This document shows, piece after piece, positions 12,601 through 22,700 of a stretch of 64,000 nt of DNA. Positions within the stretch are counted from its first letter, which is position 1; each line of letters starts with the position of its first letter. The position numbers and the translations under genes were made by a program. The DNA comes from Plasmopara viticola (Eukaryota > Oomycota > Peronosporomycetes > Peronosporales > Peronosporaceae), in NCBI GenBank assembly GCA_001695595.3, contig MBPM02000074.1, forward strand, positions 310,001 to 374,000, written 5' to 3'. The notes below the pieces were generated by a model. The model was not told the origin of the DNA and searched no databases. It saw only the letters and a program-made list of their open reading frames with translations.

Positions 12601-15600
12601 CGAGACTGGAGTAACAACTTGTGCTTCAGTTTCCTTAAACACATCATCCTCATCACGACTGGCAGCGGCCAAGTACTCGTCATACGTCATAAAGCGTTTA
12701 GTTGGAACTGTCTCTTCACTAGGAGGGACATCAGTCTTCTCAGTTAAAGAGGCAATCGAGGCACGTTGATCATTCAGGTTTTTGTCTCCTACTACACGAC
12801 CTTCAATCACTATAATGTCAATCGTGTCCCCTTCTTTCAGCTGAACCTCTTCAATTGTGCTCGCATCGTGCATAATTCTTCCCTTCAGAACCAATTCAAC
12901 ATCAAAAATTGAAGACACTGCGGACGTACTGCTTTCACGCAATAACTGCTTCACTTCCGTTCTAGCTTCTTTGATCGTTTGACTCGGATACAGACGCATC
13001 GAAAAATTCGTTTTGTTCACCTGGTTGCAAAAACCGACACTATATCTTCCGTCGTCCTCAGGCTTTAACAATCGAGCGCGAATATTTCCAATCTCGCGAA
13101 CCTCGCTATGGTCACCATCAGTGATTGGTACAATGGATACGCGAGAGCTTGTCTCGCTATCTCGAATAGGATTACGCTCAACTTTGTCAATCACCAGCTT
13201 CTTCGTCATCGGGTTGCGGAACAAAGATGACGTAAATTTGAATTCATCTTCCTTGAAGTCGCTATCACCATTAAAGTCTAATCCAGAGTGAGAACCACTG
13301 GAAAAAGTCGAAGATAATGCTGGAGTTGTAAACGTAGAAAGTCTGCTCTTTGAACCTTTAAAAGGTCCTCGGATAAATGCTACGGGGATCGTGTGACGGT
13401 TGCTAAGAGTCTGGCGTCGTGTTACTAAAGGAGGATCCATTGGACCCCTCGGAAGACCAACGTCATCTGCGAAAGAAGCGATACGAGATGCACTGGAGCC
13501 TGACTTGATCGACTGAAGATCCAGCGCCGCCTTCACGTTCTGCTCGACAAGTCCAGCTCCAAAAGATCCAGCGCCATACGGATTAATATCAGGGGCTGCT
13601 ACCAAATTCTGTGGTTGCGCGGCAAAAGGCTGAGCTGGCTGCTGTGGCTGTCCAAACAAATTACCCGTCGTACCAAATCCTCCTGCTTGAATAGCAGGAG
13701 TCGCAGTATTCCCAAATCCACCAAAGCTGCCAATGCCAGTGCTTCCAAAACTACCACCAGTGCCAAAACCGAATCCGGTCGCTCCGGTATTGCCAGCCGT
13801 ATTCATTCCTCCAAAGAGAGAGGAACCTCCAGTGCCAGCAGTATTTCCGAAAAGTCCCCCAGTAGAAGCAGTTCCCGTTGATGAGCCGAAAGAGCCACTC
13901 GATGCAGGCTTGGTCGCTCCAAATAAGTTCGTCGTTCCTCCGAGTGTAGCAGATGGCGTGTTACCGAAACCAAAACCACCACTTGATCCACTCGCTCCAA
14001 TGGTTGATCCAAAGAGGGAAGTACCTGTTGTCGGTTGCGCAGGGGTAGCTCCAAATCCACTGGGTGCCGCAGTAGCTCCAAACGCACCACCAGTGGTACT
14101 TCCAAATGCGCCAGTACCACCAGTAGCAGAACCGAAACCGAAACCTCCAGTAGAAGCAGGCTTCGGAGCGGTTGCACCAAACGAGAAGCCTGAGGAAGCA
14201 GGCGGCGCAGCGTTAGATCCTCCGAAGAACGAGGAGCTCGTTCCTGCTTGAGGTTGCGTAGCTCCAAACCCAAATCCACCCGTAGCTGGGGTAGTAGCAG
14301 GGGTCGCGGGGGCTCCAAACCCGCCAAACCCCGTCGATACTGCCGGTTTGCCAAATGCTGAGGCACCAAAGCCAGACGAAGCAGCCGGCGTGGTACCAAA
14401 CCCTCCAAATCCACCTGTCTGCGCTGGTGCTGTCGCACCAAAAGTGGCACCAAATCCACCAGTTGAAGTACCAAATCCACTGCCAGTAGCAGGCGCTCCA
14501 AAAGCTGAGGTGGCGCCCGGTGCGGCACCAAAAGCATTACTCGTAGCCGGAGCGCCAAATGTTCCAGTCGCGGGACGAGCAGCAGTAGCTCCGAAAAGAC
14601 CACTACTGGTTGCAGTAGCTGCAGGCTGCGATCCAAACCCACCAAATCCACCAGTCGCTGTCGGTGTTGCCGTAGAGCCAAAAGCAGAAGACCCAAAGCC
14701 TCCAGAAGAGTTAGAAGGCGCTGCACCAAAGGCTGAGGTTTGACTGCCAAAGCTAGGAGCTGAGCCGAAAGCCGAAGTTGTAGCCGGCTGGGCACCAAAC
14801 CCACCAAAGGCTCCTGAGCCAGCTGTGGGCATACCGGGTGCCGGGGCATTCTGCGTAGCAGCAGCTTGTGCGGCGGCAGGATCCGTACGTTTAAGATAAT
14901 CTTCGTACCGCAACTCCTCTGTCGACTTGTGCGAGTACGCTGGCATGCGCGAGATCGAAACATAATTGGCGGTACCACCAGTTCCAGAAGGCTCCATCTC
15001 TCGCGTAGGCTGATACGGCGGTTGGCCTGTCCCGACCTGAACGGCTCCACTTACTGCACCTGCCACTGGCTGTGATCCAAAGCCTCCAAAACCAGTGGTG
15101 CCCGTTGTCTGAGCGCCAAATCCTCCCGTCGTGGCTGTCGACGTCGCTCCGAATGGACTTTTGGCTGCCGAGGCCCCGAATCCAGTCGTTGCACCGCCAA
15201 ACATCCCGCTGCTATTAGGTGTGGGCGTCCCAAATCCTCCCGTTGTGGTATTTCCACCAAAGGCATTAGTCGTTCCTGCACCACCACCAAATGCACTAGT
15301 AGCTCCAAAAGGACTGGGGCTTCCAGTCGGTTTGGCACCAAACGGAGTAGTTGCTCCAAACGCCGATGTACCGGTGGCTCCAAAGCCACTCGTAGCCGCG
15401 TTGCTGCCAAAAGCCGAGGACGCTCCAAAGCCCGATGTGGTCGCGGGATTGGGCGCAGCGCCAAAGCTTGTAGAGGGCGCCACAGAGGCTCCAAATCCAC
15501 CAAACCCTGTTGTAGGTGTCTGTTGTGCACCAAAACCGCTCCCTGTGCCCGATGTCGCCGCTCCAAAGCCCCCAAAAGCCGGTTTGGCCGCGCCCGCACC

Positions 15601-15762
15601 AAATGATAATGTGCCGGATCCAAATCCGCCGGTCGTCGCGCCGCCGCCAAACGGAGAAGCTGCCGCAGAGCTTCCAAATCCACCGCTGGTTCCACCGGCT
15701 CCAAAGCCTCCAAAACCACCGCTAGGGGGGGCGTTTGAGTTGCCAAACCCGCCGAAAGACAT
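9601..15762 (-). CDS. NUP98: Nup98-Nup96 nucleoporin precursor
   Basis: Intact 2,053-codon frame. I chose the ATG at 15762 because it gives MSFGGFGNSN, the usual FG-nucleoporin start; a longer frame to 15840 adds an unrelated head. Residues 1 to about 735 are GFG/FG/GLFG-type repeats rich in Gly, Ala, Thr and Ser, the phase that fills the pore channel. A GLEBS-like Rae1-binding segment interrupts them at about 246-290 (SYSHKSTEELRYEDYL-like core). Residues about 907-988 look like a ubiquitin-like fold. The autoproteolytic domain spans about 1058-1198 (EEFTIGCRG, KEVIVYKDEE) and ends in HFSRYGF. Cleavage of this family occurs between F1193 and S1194, giving Nup98 (1,193 residues) and Nup96 (860 residues). 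Nup96 is a helical member of the Nup107-160 (Y) scaffold complex. No introns are needed. The gene lies about 125 bases downstream of the TGS1-like gene on the same strand. Confidence 0.95.
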   Translation of the reverse strand: MSFGGFGNSNAPPSGGFGGFGAGGTSGGFGSSAAASPFGGGATTGGFGSGTLSFGAGAAKPAFGGFGAATSGTGSGFGAQQTPTTGFGGFGASVAPSTSFGAAPNPATTSGFGASSAFGSNAATSGFGATGTSAFGATTPFGAKPTGSPSPFGATSAFGGGAGTTNAFGGNTTTGGFGTPTPNSSGMFGGATTGFGASAAKSPFGATSTATTGGFGAQTTGTTGFGGFGSQPVAGAVSGAVQVGTGQPPYQPTREMEPSGTGGTANYVSISRMPAYSHKSTEELRYEDYLKRTDPAAAQAAATQNAPAPGMPTAGSGAFGGFGAQPATTSAFGSAPSFGSQTSAFGAAPSNSSGGFGSSAFGSTATPTATGGFGGFGSQPAATATSSGLFGATAARPATGTFGAPATSNAFGAAPGATSAFGAPATGSGFGTSTGGFGATFGATAPAQTGGFGGFGTTPAASSGFGASAFGKPAVSTGFGGFGAPATPATTPATGGFGFGATQPQAGTSSSFFGGSNAAPPASSGFSFGATAPKPASTGGFGFGSATGGTGAFGSTTGGAFGATAAPSGFGATPAQPTTGTSLFGSTIGASGSSGGFGFGNTPSATLGGTTNLFGATKPASSGSFGSSTGTASTGGLFGNTAGTGGSSLFGGMNTAGNTGATGFGFGTGGSFGSTGIGSFGGFGNTATPAIQAGGFGTTGNLFGQPQQPAQPFAAQPQNLVAAPDINPYGAGSFGAGLVEQNVKAALDLQSIKSGSSASRIASFADDVGLPRGPMDPPLVTRRQTLSNRHTIPVAFIRGPFKGSKSRLSTFTTPALSSTFSSGSHSGLDFNGDSDFKEDEFKFTSSLFRNPMTKKLVIDKVERNPIRDSETSSRVSIVPITDGDHSEVREIGNIRARLLKPEDDGRYSVGFCNQVNKTNFSMRLYPSQTIKEARTEVKQLLRESSTSAVSSIFDVELVLKGRIMHDASTIEEVQLKEGDTIDIIVIEGRVVGDKNLNDQRASIASLTEKTDVPPSEETVPTKRFMTYDEYLAAASRDEDDVFKETEAQVVTPVSSSCPTLRSNDYYTKPSYERLQAMTDDELSQVEEFTIGCRGLGAVEWIGKTDVRDLDLDSLVVFERKEVIVYKDEEKKHALGEGLNKPAIVELLGIFPPRKSTSPEIYKERVKRRTKDIGATFLDYSVEKGIWRFRVEHFSRYGFNDDDDDGDVDMDDHDAKSEKLQHINLLPRKPEMTRGPLKSRRKMPFMAEQSDLFRQSSIFAGQVGSNSVVASFGDSQNSFTFSDKLDIQSNDMKSNLATAESQINFSDEEALTTKEDEYPTSDAFHVIPFILKPLGLNNADHLKCEDKSITYQMMVQLSNDNQATVVRNSIDGGVFMARSFRCSWGPNGELVNLGKLITHSENYSKSANKGRRVCVEFPLRLSKTRKSDLHDGLKLHNEFTSQGRNPDDFIDRDGSEVPAQYVLPVRDPLMSCLHKYVAHAEYRALKTPSEKRTLLLWKLMQALWGQEHGAVRTDGPKSTLYPLASQDNPAEIETMDTFQTIEIRREAISRWFEAALHDTEGSALCGRTPSPEGVLNLLCQHRISEASEMAADCDNLYLATLIAQTAAYEGDDFRRLMETQMAQWSENGFLEFMDKSLVLTYSMMAGSVEVLTAHKGASVSWIACLALFLWYKRGPATSLKCALTLYKDAVHNQQASDSLSQFAFAGTDKDDVLMELMKLYVGDAASLCKVLSPSGFMSQNLCHLDYELTWHLHSVLRAIGYKLDREWESHIHQNFIRQLESAGLWEDAVYVALNISDVIERESTCRELLFRNADVLDSDVSKREQLCEHLGLPTEWVSEALAVRAVAKQEHHEEIAHWIAARRYEEAHACVIAHVAMRYLFANEKDLLMQLLAELEPMAMYIPQWKSCEKVDMIGGGLLLEYLRLESQMGLEAGHEEQFLQRVMLLLQQLSSAQDASVTKSGVKREKSVLLAQTCVSSMIVSLATQGVELRSLLSYTQGRDMTSDAPSLTPLELDPEFLNALSHLVTGRQTSFVESYRSSQLTHLCSTFIDWRV

Positions 15763-15887
15763 GCAGATTGAAGGTTTCCTCTGGTGCAATTTATGGTTTC
15801 TATGGCAAGGGGGGTATGAATTCGTACGTGTGGTCCACACAAAACGCCTCCTCCTATATTATTATTGTATGACTATACATATATGCC

Positions 15888-17519
15888 TTACCGAAAGTCA
15901 AGAAGGACAAGGTGCATCTTTTTAAAATCGCGCCGAATAACGACTTTGCCAGGCACGCGCTGCGCAAACTTGGCATCGTCGAAATTGCTGGGCACTTTTA
16001 GAACGATGCACTTGGCGTTATCTTGCAGTCGTGTGCAAATTTCGTGCAGCGGTAGGCCTCCAAGGAAAAGATCCACTTTTTCAAGGTCCTTGTATTCCGG
16101 GCCTCCCCATGGCGGGTCTAAGAAAACCACGTCTTGCTTGAGCTGCAACATCACATCCAAGTAATTTGCATGCATACACGTCACATTTGTCTTTTGAAGG
16201 ACCTGCAGATTATGTCGCAGCATTTGCACACGCGTGGTATCGTTTTCAACGGCGTTAACGTGCGCGAAATAGTCACAAAACGATAGCACGTTTCCTCCTA
16301 CGCACGCGGTGCCATCCGTCACGGCAAGTGGATACTTCCGGTCCCCTTCAATTGTCATCCTGCCATCCTCATGCTCCTCGATACTGCTGTCGAACGTAGT
16401 GTCATCTTTGGAAGAAGCAAAGAGTTTCAAAACAAACTGAGATATCTTTGTAGCCATTTCGTAGTCCGTCACGCTAAACGCGGCGACCTCGTCAACTTGC
16501 AACTGGCTTCGAAGCTCAAAATTTAAATTGCGGAAGAAAAAATCACGCTTGTCCCCACACTTTCGTGGTCGTGGCGATCCATAAGAGTCCGTTCCAGAAC
16601 GCGGTGATCGAGGTGACTCTAGTCTCGAATTCGATCGTCGTTTGGTATAATTACCCTGATGCGTGTGTCCACGTGGGCTCGAGTCCGCACTTGCGTTATG
16701 AGTATGCTTTTTAGGGCCACCATGATGGACAATCATGGAGGAAGAGCTCTTCGTTTTTCTAATGCTGTGATTGGGCGAAGGCATACCACCTGTTGAATTG
16801 TGGCGACCGCGCGCTCTTTGGGTTGCAACTGGGTTCTCGTGCTGTTTGTCTGCAAGCTTCTGTAAGCTACTGCGTCGTGTAAACATGACTTCTCCGAGCA
16901 AAGATGGATGCGGGACTCTATCCATTGTATCTAATTTGTTTTCCACTCGCTGCGATAGAGTCTTCTGCCGCCTTTTCATTCGATGCCTTTTCTTTCTCCT
17001 CGCTACTTCAGCAGTTTCCATCTCGTCCTGACTCAAAGAGCACCCGGTCTTTACTGCAGCAAGCACCGACAAAAGATCATGCTGCTTCGCTTTGACAGCA
17101 GGTGCGATAGAAGGCTGCGAGATAGAGATAATGGTAGCTGCATGATCTTCCCGACGGTCACGACGTCCGTGAGTCACTACTGTCTTCCATGCACCCTCCT
17201 CCACTATCACGTGCTCGTTGGGCTTGGGCCCTTTGAGCAGCTCAGCCTCACGTCTCGATTTTTCCTCTTGCATCTGCTGCATCTGCCGTACCCGCTGCAT
17301 CTGCCGCTCCCAATGCATTCGCTTGGCTTCCAAATCAGCCTTGTGCTTGGACACAAAGCCACTCGCTGGTCGCCACAAGCGCTCGTTGTCGAGGCTGCTG
17401 CTACGATGACGTCCATTGCACCCTAGACGCAGCCTATGTGCTACAAGCATTTGAGCTCCTGTTACCATCGGTTGAGACGACGTGCACGACGAAAAGTCGT
17501 CAATATCCTGCACTTTCAT
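15888..17519 (-). CDS. TGS1-like RNA cap guanine-N2 methyltransferase
   Basis: 543 codons from the ATG at 17519. The C-terminal part (about 325-543) is an S-adenosylmethionine-dependent methyltransferase of the trimethylguanosine synthase family. It shows motif I DGTACVGGN at 402-410, an acidic strand end AVEND at 423-427, and the catalytic DPPWGG at 468-473, preceded by DVVFL and followed by a tyrosine, as in TGS1. Family role: it adds methyl groups to the m7G cap of snRNAs, snoRNAs and some other RNAs in the nucleus. The N-terminal part has a coiled, glutamine- and arginine-rich stretch (about 60-95), a basic stretch near 174-186 and a long Ser/Arg/His-rich disordered region (about 215-320), which could be a targeting or RNA-binding tail. 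Which cap RNA it modifies cannot be read from the sequence. Confidence 0.85.
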   Translation of the reverse strand: MKVQDIDDFSSCTSSQPMVTGAQMLVAHRLRLGCNGRHRSSSLDNERLWRPASGFVSKHKADLEAKRMHWERQMQRVRQMQQMQEEKSRREAELLKGPKPNEHVIVEEGAWKTVVTHGRRDRREDHAATIISISQPSIAPAVKAKQHDLLSVLAAVKTGCSLSQDEMETAEVARRKKRHRMKRRQKTLSQRVENKLDTMDRVPHPSLLGEVMFTRRSSLQKLADKQHENPVATQRARGRHNSTGGMPSPNHSIRKTKSSSSMIVHHGGPKKHTHNASADSSPRGHTHQGNYTKRRSNSRLESPRSPRSGTDSYGSPRPRKCGDKRDFFFRNLNFELRSQLQVDEVAAFSVTDYEMATKISQFVLKLFASSKDDTTFDSSIEEHEDGRMTIEGDRKYPLAVTDGTACVGGNVLSFCDYFAHVNAVENDTTRVQMLRHNLQVLQKTNVTCMHANYLDVMLQLKQDVVFLDPPWGGPEYKDLEKVDLFLGGLPLHEICTRLQDNAKCIVLKVPSNFDDAKFAQRVPGKVVIRRDFKKMHLVLLDFR

Positions 17520-17945
17520 GAATTACTGGAGCTTGAAACGGCGCACCAAGGTTCGACACTGCCCACTCGAAGAAGACTACCCTCGCAAATTCGGTACTAT
17601 GCACCTTATAAGGTAATGATTGCCAGCCAGTGCGTGGTCCACAAGTGATTGGGGGCAAAATAGTACATAAAAGAATGATGCCGGCTGGTTTCAAGGAGAG
17701 TATAGTGTTTGTGAGGCTAAAGCAATATATCCAGATTCCTTCAATCTGAAAGCCATTAGCTAAGCTCGACGAAATTATAGGCTTCGAACATCTGTATGAA
17801 AACCCTAACTTAAATCTTCTCCACACAGCCTTTCGTCCAATCTTTTGATGGAGAAGGTTGACCCGGTAGCCCGAGTGGGTCCCAGAATAGAGACAGCTCA
17901 CGTGTGGGTTTCGGTTTCAGCTTTAAATTTATATATCTTAGAAAA
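17520..17945. other. Upstream flank of the TGS1-like gene
   Basis: A 133-codon minus frame (17500-17901) overlaps the start of the methyltransferase gene in another frame. It shows no recognisable motif and I treat it as chance. The segment probably holds the methyltransferase promoter. Confidence 0.45.
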
Positions 17946-18249
17946 TTTACGGAAAAGGTTGGGGTGACGCCCTCCTCTCAAGCGCGGGGGCTAAATGCTC
18001 GCGCGCTTCGGGCAGGTGCTCTCGGGCATCTGCAGGTCTCTAACGAGTCTCACCCTCGACGCGACGGTCTCCAGCACCAGAGCGCCACCTGGGCTCTTAC
18101 CAAGTCAGAGATAAACTAAATAATTGAAGACCCTCGCGACCTCGGTGCTGGCTGCACTGCCCGCCGAACGAGAAGCCAGACTGAGCCTAGCACGTGCATA
18201 ACTTGGCAACGCGATAACGTAATACAATACAATACAATATCGTAGAAAA
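17933..18249 (+). mobile_element. SINE-like element, copy 1, with target-site duplication
   Basis: Element body about 17946-18236. It opens with GGAAAAGGTTGGGGTGACG and ends in a tail of TACAA units (about 18219-18240). Flanks 17933-17945 and 18237-18249 match at 12 of 13 bases, a target-site duplication. Compared with copy 2 it lacks about 36 internal bases near 18172, just before CCAGACTGAG. No coding potential is convincing. No clear tRNA-type A or B boxes were recognised, so a tRNA, 5S or other origin stays open. Confidence 0.82.
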
Positions 18250-20584
18250 GGCTAATGAGTTGTGCTCAGCATTGCGGCTGGCCTTTAGTAGCAGGAATTA
18301 ATGGTAAGAAATCAGTCTTGCATCCAAAATATGTTTTGGCTGCTGGAGAAGCTAAATCAAACTAAAAGCTAGTGAACAATTAAAAATAAAGTGACTATTT
18401 TCACATTTTGTCGATAAATACTAAATCAGCCAAAAACTCATTGCGCGGGTAGATTGGACGATGATACAACTTCATAGACGGACTTGGACAGCAACGAAGA
18501 CGTCTTCAAGCCCACTTACAGCAAAACAATTTGAGTTATAGCGGATGCACGGCGATCGCAAGACGGCGTCGAAGCTATCCTCGCGCTGCTCTACCTTTGC
18601 ATTTGTTAAGGGTAGCATCGACGCTCTTCGCGAAAATGCGCACTTATTACTACCGTGTTCTACCGATTTTTCCATCGTCCGCTACGACAACTCATAGCTT
18701 TTTTTAAGATGGCAACCGCAATCTGAGCGGGTGGGCATTAGCGTGTTTGATGCGGTCGTCCGGAAGGCGCGCTACCACTTGGTCTAGCTAAGTAGTAATA
18801 CGGGCGGTAATCAATACCATTCGCTACCTTTGTATGTTTATAACGGAAAGAGTATCAGGAATACTGTAAGATTATCAAAAAAATTTTGGACTGATTTGCT
18901 CCATTTTTTTCAATAAAAGCTAGCCAAACATTAACTCACGTATCTCTAAACAATTTTTCAAGCAGATAAATATGCCTCTATTGATTGCAGGCGCCACTTT
19001 TTATAATTTAAACAGTGGTCTATACTCTGAATTTAGGCAGAAAACTTTAGCAGTGAGCATCAGGTGCTTTTGAGTCTCGCATGAGTCGGGACTGAAATTT
19101 GGTGGCCAATTTTTGTCTTTGATTTTATTCCTGCAATTAACCATTAATTTTACTAATTGTGGAGCCGTAACATGTCCAAATTTACGCATACTTTCAGGAT
19201 GCCGACTTTGAGATCTCTCAAGGTCATTTTGTAATCACTTTATATGTCTTGCACAGGATGATTTCTATCAAATTAAGATCCAAGAACAACACTGTCAGGT
19301 TCATCACTTCCATTTTTGAGCTTTCAAGAAAGTGTTTTGTGCTCTTGATGCGCATATGCTCGTGATGTTGAACTAAAATTAAAACTTTCTACAAGAAAGC
19401 TTTTCCAAACGGCAGCAGGTAGCAACAAGTGTTTAATCATAGTGTAGTGAGCTTTGAGGTAAAACCTACTACCTCCCAAAAATAATCCGCTCCAGATCGT
19501 GACAATTTCTCTACCAATTTAATGTCCAAAACAGACTGCCCGATTCCAGTGTAAGCTATACCAATAGCACTGTATTCCGTCCGGGTCAGCGGCAGAAAAA
19601 ATTTCTTATCGGAAAACGGACTCAACTTCATTCGTTTCGTAGCGAAGTCATGTTTCTTGGCTACTTTTGGCGCTGAATTGTGACTCACCATAAACATTGT
19701 GTGTGGGTGTGTAGTGCAGGTGAGCTTGTTGTAGCTCAACGAGCCGCTGTAGCTATTGCCTAGTTAATTTGTAAGTCTGGGTCTCTGTTCTTCGTACTAT
19801 TTTCAAAATTCGCTATCTACCTGACTCCAACAGCTTGTGTCGGTCATAATATCAAGACTTAATATACCTCTTGAGCTCAAAATATAAAGTGGACATAATC
19901 AATAACATATCTGACATACAATTAAAATGTAGCTTTTTAGCATTGTAATTTTACGAATTGCAAAAGCAGATAAACTCATTGTGAGTCAGACCGGTTAGAA
20001 GCAATACCGCATTTCGTGAAACAAGTCAAAAAATTGTTTGACTTTCGATAACGAGAAAGAGCTAAGTACTTAACATCCAACATTTCCCTTTTTGTACTTC
20101 TTGATTCCATACAAGTCAAATTATTCTGCCGACATTTCCTAGCAGCCAACACTGCTCTGCCTTTAGCCAATCTCCAAAGGCCTGTGCAATATACCAAATA
20201 AGCTTGGCCACCTGACTACCTCGTCGTCTGCACCTAGTTATGTTATCATTCTGATTCAAGCATTATTTTCAAGAAGCAAGCTAAGCTCGCCGTGTTCAGG
20301 TACAACGCGCTATGCCCACGTAAGTACGCTATGCCATCGGATCGTGCTTCGGTCACTCGTGCAGTACCCTCGCGTAGTTACGCCCTACTGAAAGTGAATA
20401 ATAATTGAGCTGTATGTCGAGTACAACACGCATAGTTCGACCTCAAAGTAATACTTCTCTCGCCGAGCGCCGACTTCAGCTAGTGGTTTTGCGGCCTTTA
20501 GCGTCAAAATTCATGAAAACCCCGATAGTAGTGCTCAAAAGCCGCACTCATTCGAGCCACAACCATCTGTCGCACATTTCGTGC
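18250..20584. other. Intergenic, nothing recognised
   Basis: About 2.3 kb between two SINE-like copies. Only short open frames without known motifs; the longest is a 100-codon minus frame at 19437-19739. Confidence 0.5.
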
Positions 20585-20936
20585 TTGATGCGCTTGTATA
20601 TGTATTGTATTACGTTATCGCGTTGCCAAGTTATGCACGTGCTAGGCTCAGTCTGGCTAGTCCACGGCATAGAGTGGTGTCCGCATACGTCGGATCTCGT
20701 TCGGCGGACAGTGCAGCCAGCACCGAGGTCGTGAGGGTCTTCCATTCTTTTGTTTAACTCTGACTTGGTTAGAGCCCAGGTGGCGCTCTGGTGCTGGAGA
20801 CCGTCGCGTCGAGGGTGAGACTCGTTGGAGACCTGCAGATGCCCGAGAGCTCCTGCCCGAAGCGCGCGAGCATTTAGCTCCCGCGCTTGGAAGGAGGGCG
20901 TCACCCCAACCTTTTCCGAAGCCTTGATGTGCTTGT
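20585..20936 (-). mobile_element. SINE-like element, copy 2 (longest), with target-site duplication
   Basis: Body about 20599-20922 on the minus strand, about 324 bases, the most complete of the three copies. The 5' end GGAAAAGGTTGGGG lies near 20917 and the TACAA-type tail near 20600-20615. Flanks 20585-20598 and 20923-20936 agree at 13 of 14 bases. Identity to copy 1 is high over the shared parts. Open frames inside it (for example the minus frame 20548-20967) are incidental. Confidence 0.85.
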
Positions 20937-21581
20937 GGCTGATAATTTTAATGCAGCACAAGAGCACGGGCGTAATTAAAACAAAGCGAACCTTTCATAA
21001 TTTTTAATTTCGCGTACAATCTGCAAGTTTGTGCTCGAAGAGCCAACTATGATCGGCCAAGAGGCTACGTTGGGTCTATGGCATTAAGACTTCGGACTTG
21101 ACGAGTGCCAAGTCTAAGGCACTCACAGCCTTGAGAAGCCAGGTTGTTAGTCTTGCAGCAATATTTTGATGCGGACTACCATGTCCGTTTGGCTTGAATT
21201 TGGCCTTGCAAACCTGCTCACTCCTCACGAGACGTTCAGGATGGCAAGAACGCTTTGTAACTCGTCGTTGATTGTTGTTCAACTTAATATGGTCTGCAAC
21301 ATTATGCTTTTTTTTTCATGACCGCTGCCTCCATAGTGGTCACCAGGGACCTTAAGACGATCCCTGCTCGTCACTTTAGGAACTTTAGCTCAGTGACAGA
21401 AAACGTAATTAATCACAGACGTCGGTCACCGTGATATAAAGCGGCTATGACGTCGAGCAATCTTATCGATGTATTTTCTAACTACCAACTTGTAGCTGTA
21501 CCTCCATCACCAGCACTTGATTTTGCCTGGTCCGGGTCTAGCTATGGCTCATGCATGCTCGCATAGAGCACGCTCCATGCC
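20937..21581. other. Intergenic, nothing recognised
   Basis: Short frames only; the longest is a 68-codon minus frame at 21076-21282 with no motif I know. Confidence 0.45.
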
Positions 21582-22354
21582 TTATAAAATTTCAAGCGTA
21601 TACGCTAAGCGTATCTTGGCTATGACCTCAAATCGATTTATAGAGCGCGGGCGCAGTTTAGTCTTAGAACCAATACTGGCTACAATTGTAGGTAAGTTCA
21701 AGCAATTGCAAATACAATTTCCAATTCTCCCGACCTTCTTTAGATTGCTGGACGTCATCGCATACATGTTCAAAAATAAAAACGTACTCTTGAACTCCTT
21801 ATAATGTTGGCAAATAAAATCGTTGCGCAACTTTAAATTGTGAGCGCTGAATTCTAGGATGAGCAGCCACTGGTCCATAACGTTGCTCACTGGTAGAATT
21901 TGTGCGCAACTTGTCATTATTTGGTACACACAACCACTCGACGTTGTCTTTCGTCTGATGATAAAGCATCCCTTCCAACTTCACAAATATGGAGCTTTCT
22001 TTTGCTTCATTATCATTCCAAGGGTCACTGAATCTTAGATCCAATACGTAGCCTTCCTGAATCTCTTCTTTCGTGTTTGTTTCCAAATGCAAGCTGACGA
22101 GTACGTATTCGACATTGTGGACTTGCTTTGTAAAGGGCTTCAATGAGGCAGCTCTTTTCCAAAAGTCCACGTCGTCGAGAATTACGTAAATCACGATCCC
22201 TCGTCGAACGAAGCTCTTTTACTTGCTTCTCATTGATCTCTGCTGGTTTCCCGATTAACTCACTGTCTTCATTCTTCATACTCTTCTCCACAGTAAACAT
22301 TGTCACTTGGTCGTACAGAATCACTTCATCATCGCTTGCTTCGTCTTCTTCCAC
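21582..22354 (-). pseudogene. Decayed minus-strand coding region of unknown function
   Basis: Three overlapping minus frames (22354-22025, 22194-21799, 21929-21582) read like parts of one protein separated by frameshifts. The middle frame has good protein texture, including DDVDFWKRAASLKPFT, DLRFSDPWNDNE and DNVEWLCVPN. I do not recognise the family. It lies directly downstream of a gag zinc-knuckle remnant on the same strand, so it may be part of a retroelement or a host gene fragment caught in one. Confidence 0.4.
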
Positions 22355-22700
22355 GTTCTAAATTGGATGTCTTCGACTGCGCCTTGGCTCCACTGGTCTT
22401 ACTGATCTGCACTGCTCCGTATGTGCCAAGGCTTCCTACACATGAAGCACAACTTACTCCTTCTACACCTTCCCCTGCTTAAGTTTTGTACGCTGTCGAT
22501 CTTTATAGATTCTAAATCTGCTCGCTGGCTGTAGTCATTGCGTGGAGTACGTGGTATTGGCTCTTTATAGCACCTCGGTTCACTTTAGCTTGCCACTTGT
22601 GTAGTCTGATGCTACATTAACTGCGTCATTCAAGGTCTCATAGCGCCCATACTGGACACACTCTCTCTGATACTTTACCGCAATCCTCTCTAATAGTAGA
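22355..22700 (-). mobile_element. Retroelement gag remnant with a broken CCHC zinc knuckle
   Basis: On the minus strand, 22690-22610 encodes a gag-like phrase, VKYQRECVQYGRYETLNDAV, which resembles the end of gypsy gag (a Glu-Thr-Leu..Ala helix before the knuckle). About 160 bases on, 22449-22408 encodes CFMCRKPWHIRSSA: the C-x2-C-x4-H spacing of a nucleocapsid knuckle with the last Cys replaced by Ala. Stop codons occur between the two, so it is dead. Confidence 0.6.

Noticed and set aside
15763..15840. N-terminal extension of Nup98 to 15840
   Set aside because: The extra 26 residues do not resemble a nucleoporin head, while the ATG at 15762 gives the classic MSFGGFG start.
13733..15925. 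Long open frames opposite and beside the Nup98 FG repeats (for example 13803-15050 minus, 15051-15842 minus, 13733-14251 plus, 15131-15925 plus)
   Set aside because: They are by-products of the repetitive FG coding sequence read in other frames; their products are simple Pro/Ala/Val or Leu/Arg repeats with no domain.
17500..17901. 133-codon minus frame overlapping the methyltransferase start
   Set aside because: No motif, and it overlaps a real gene in another frame.
20548..20967. 139-codon minus frame over SINE-like copy 2
   Set aside because: It reads through the repeat. The other two copies do not keep the frame.
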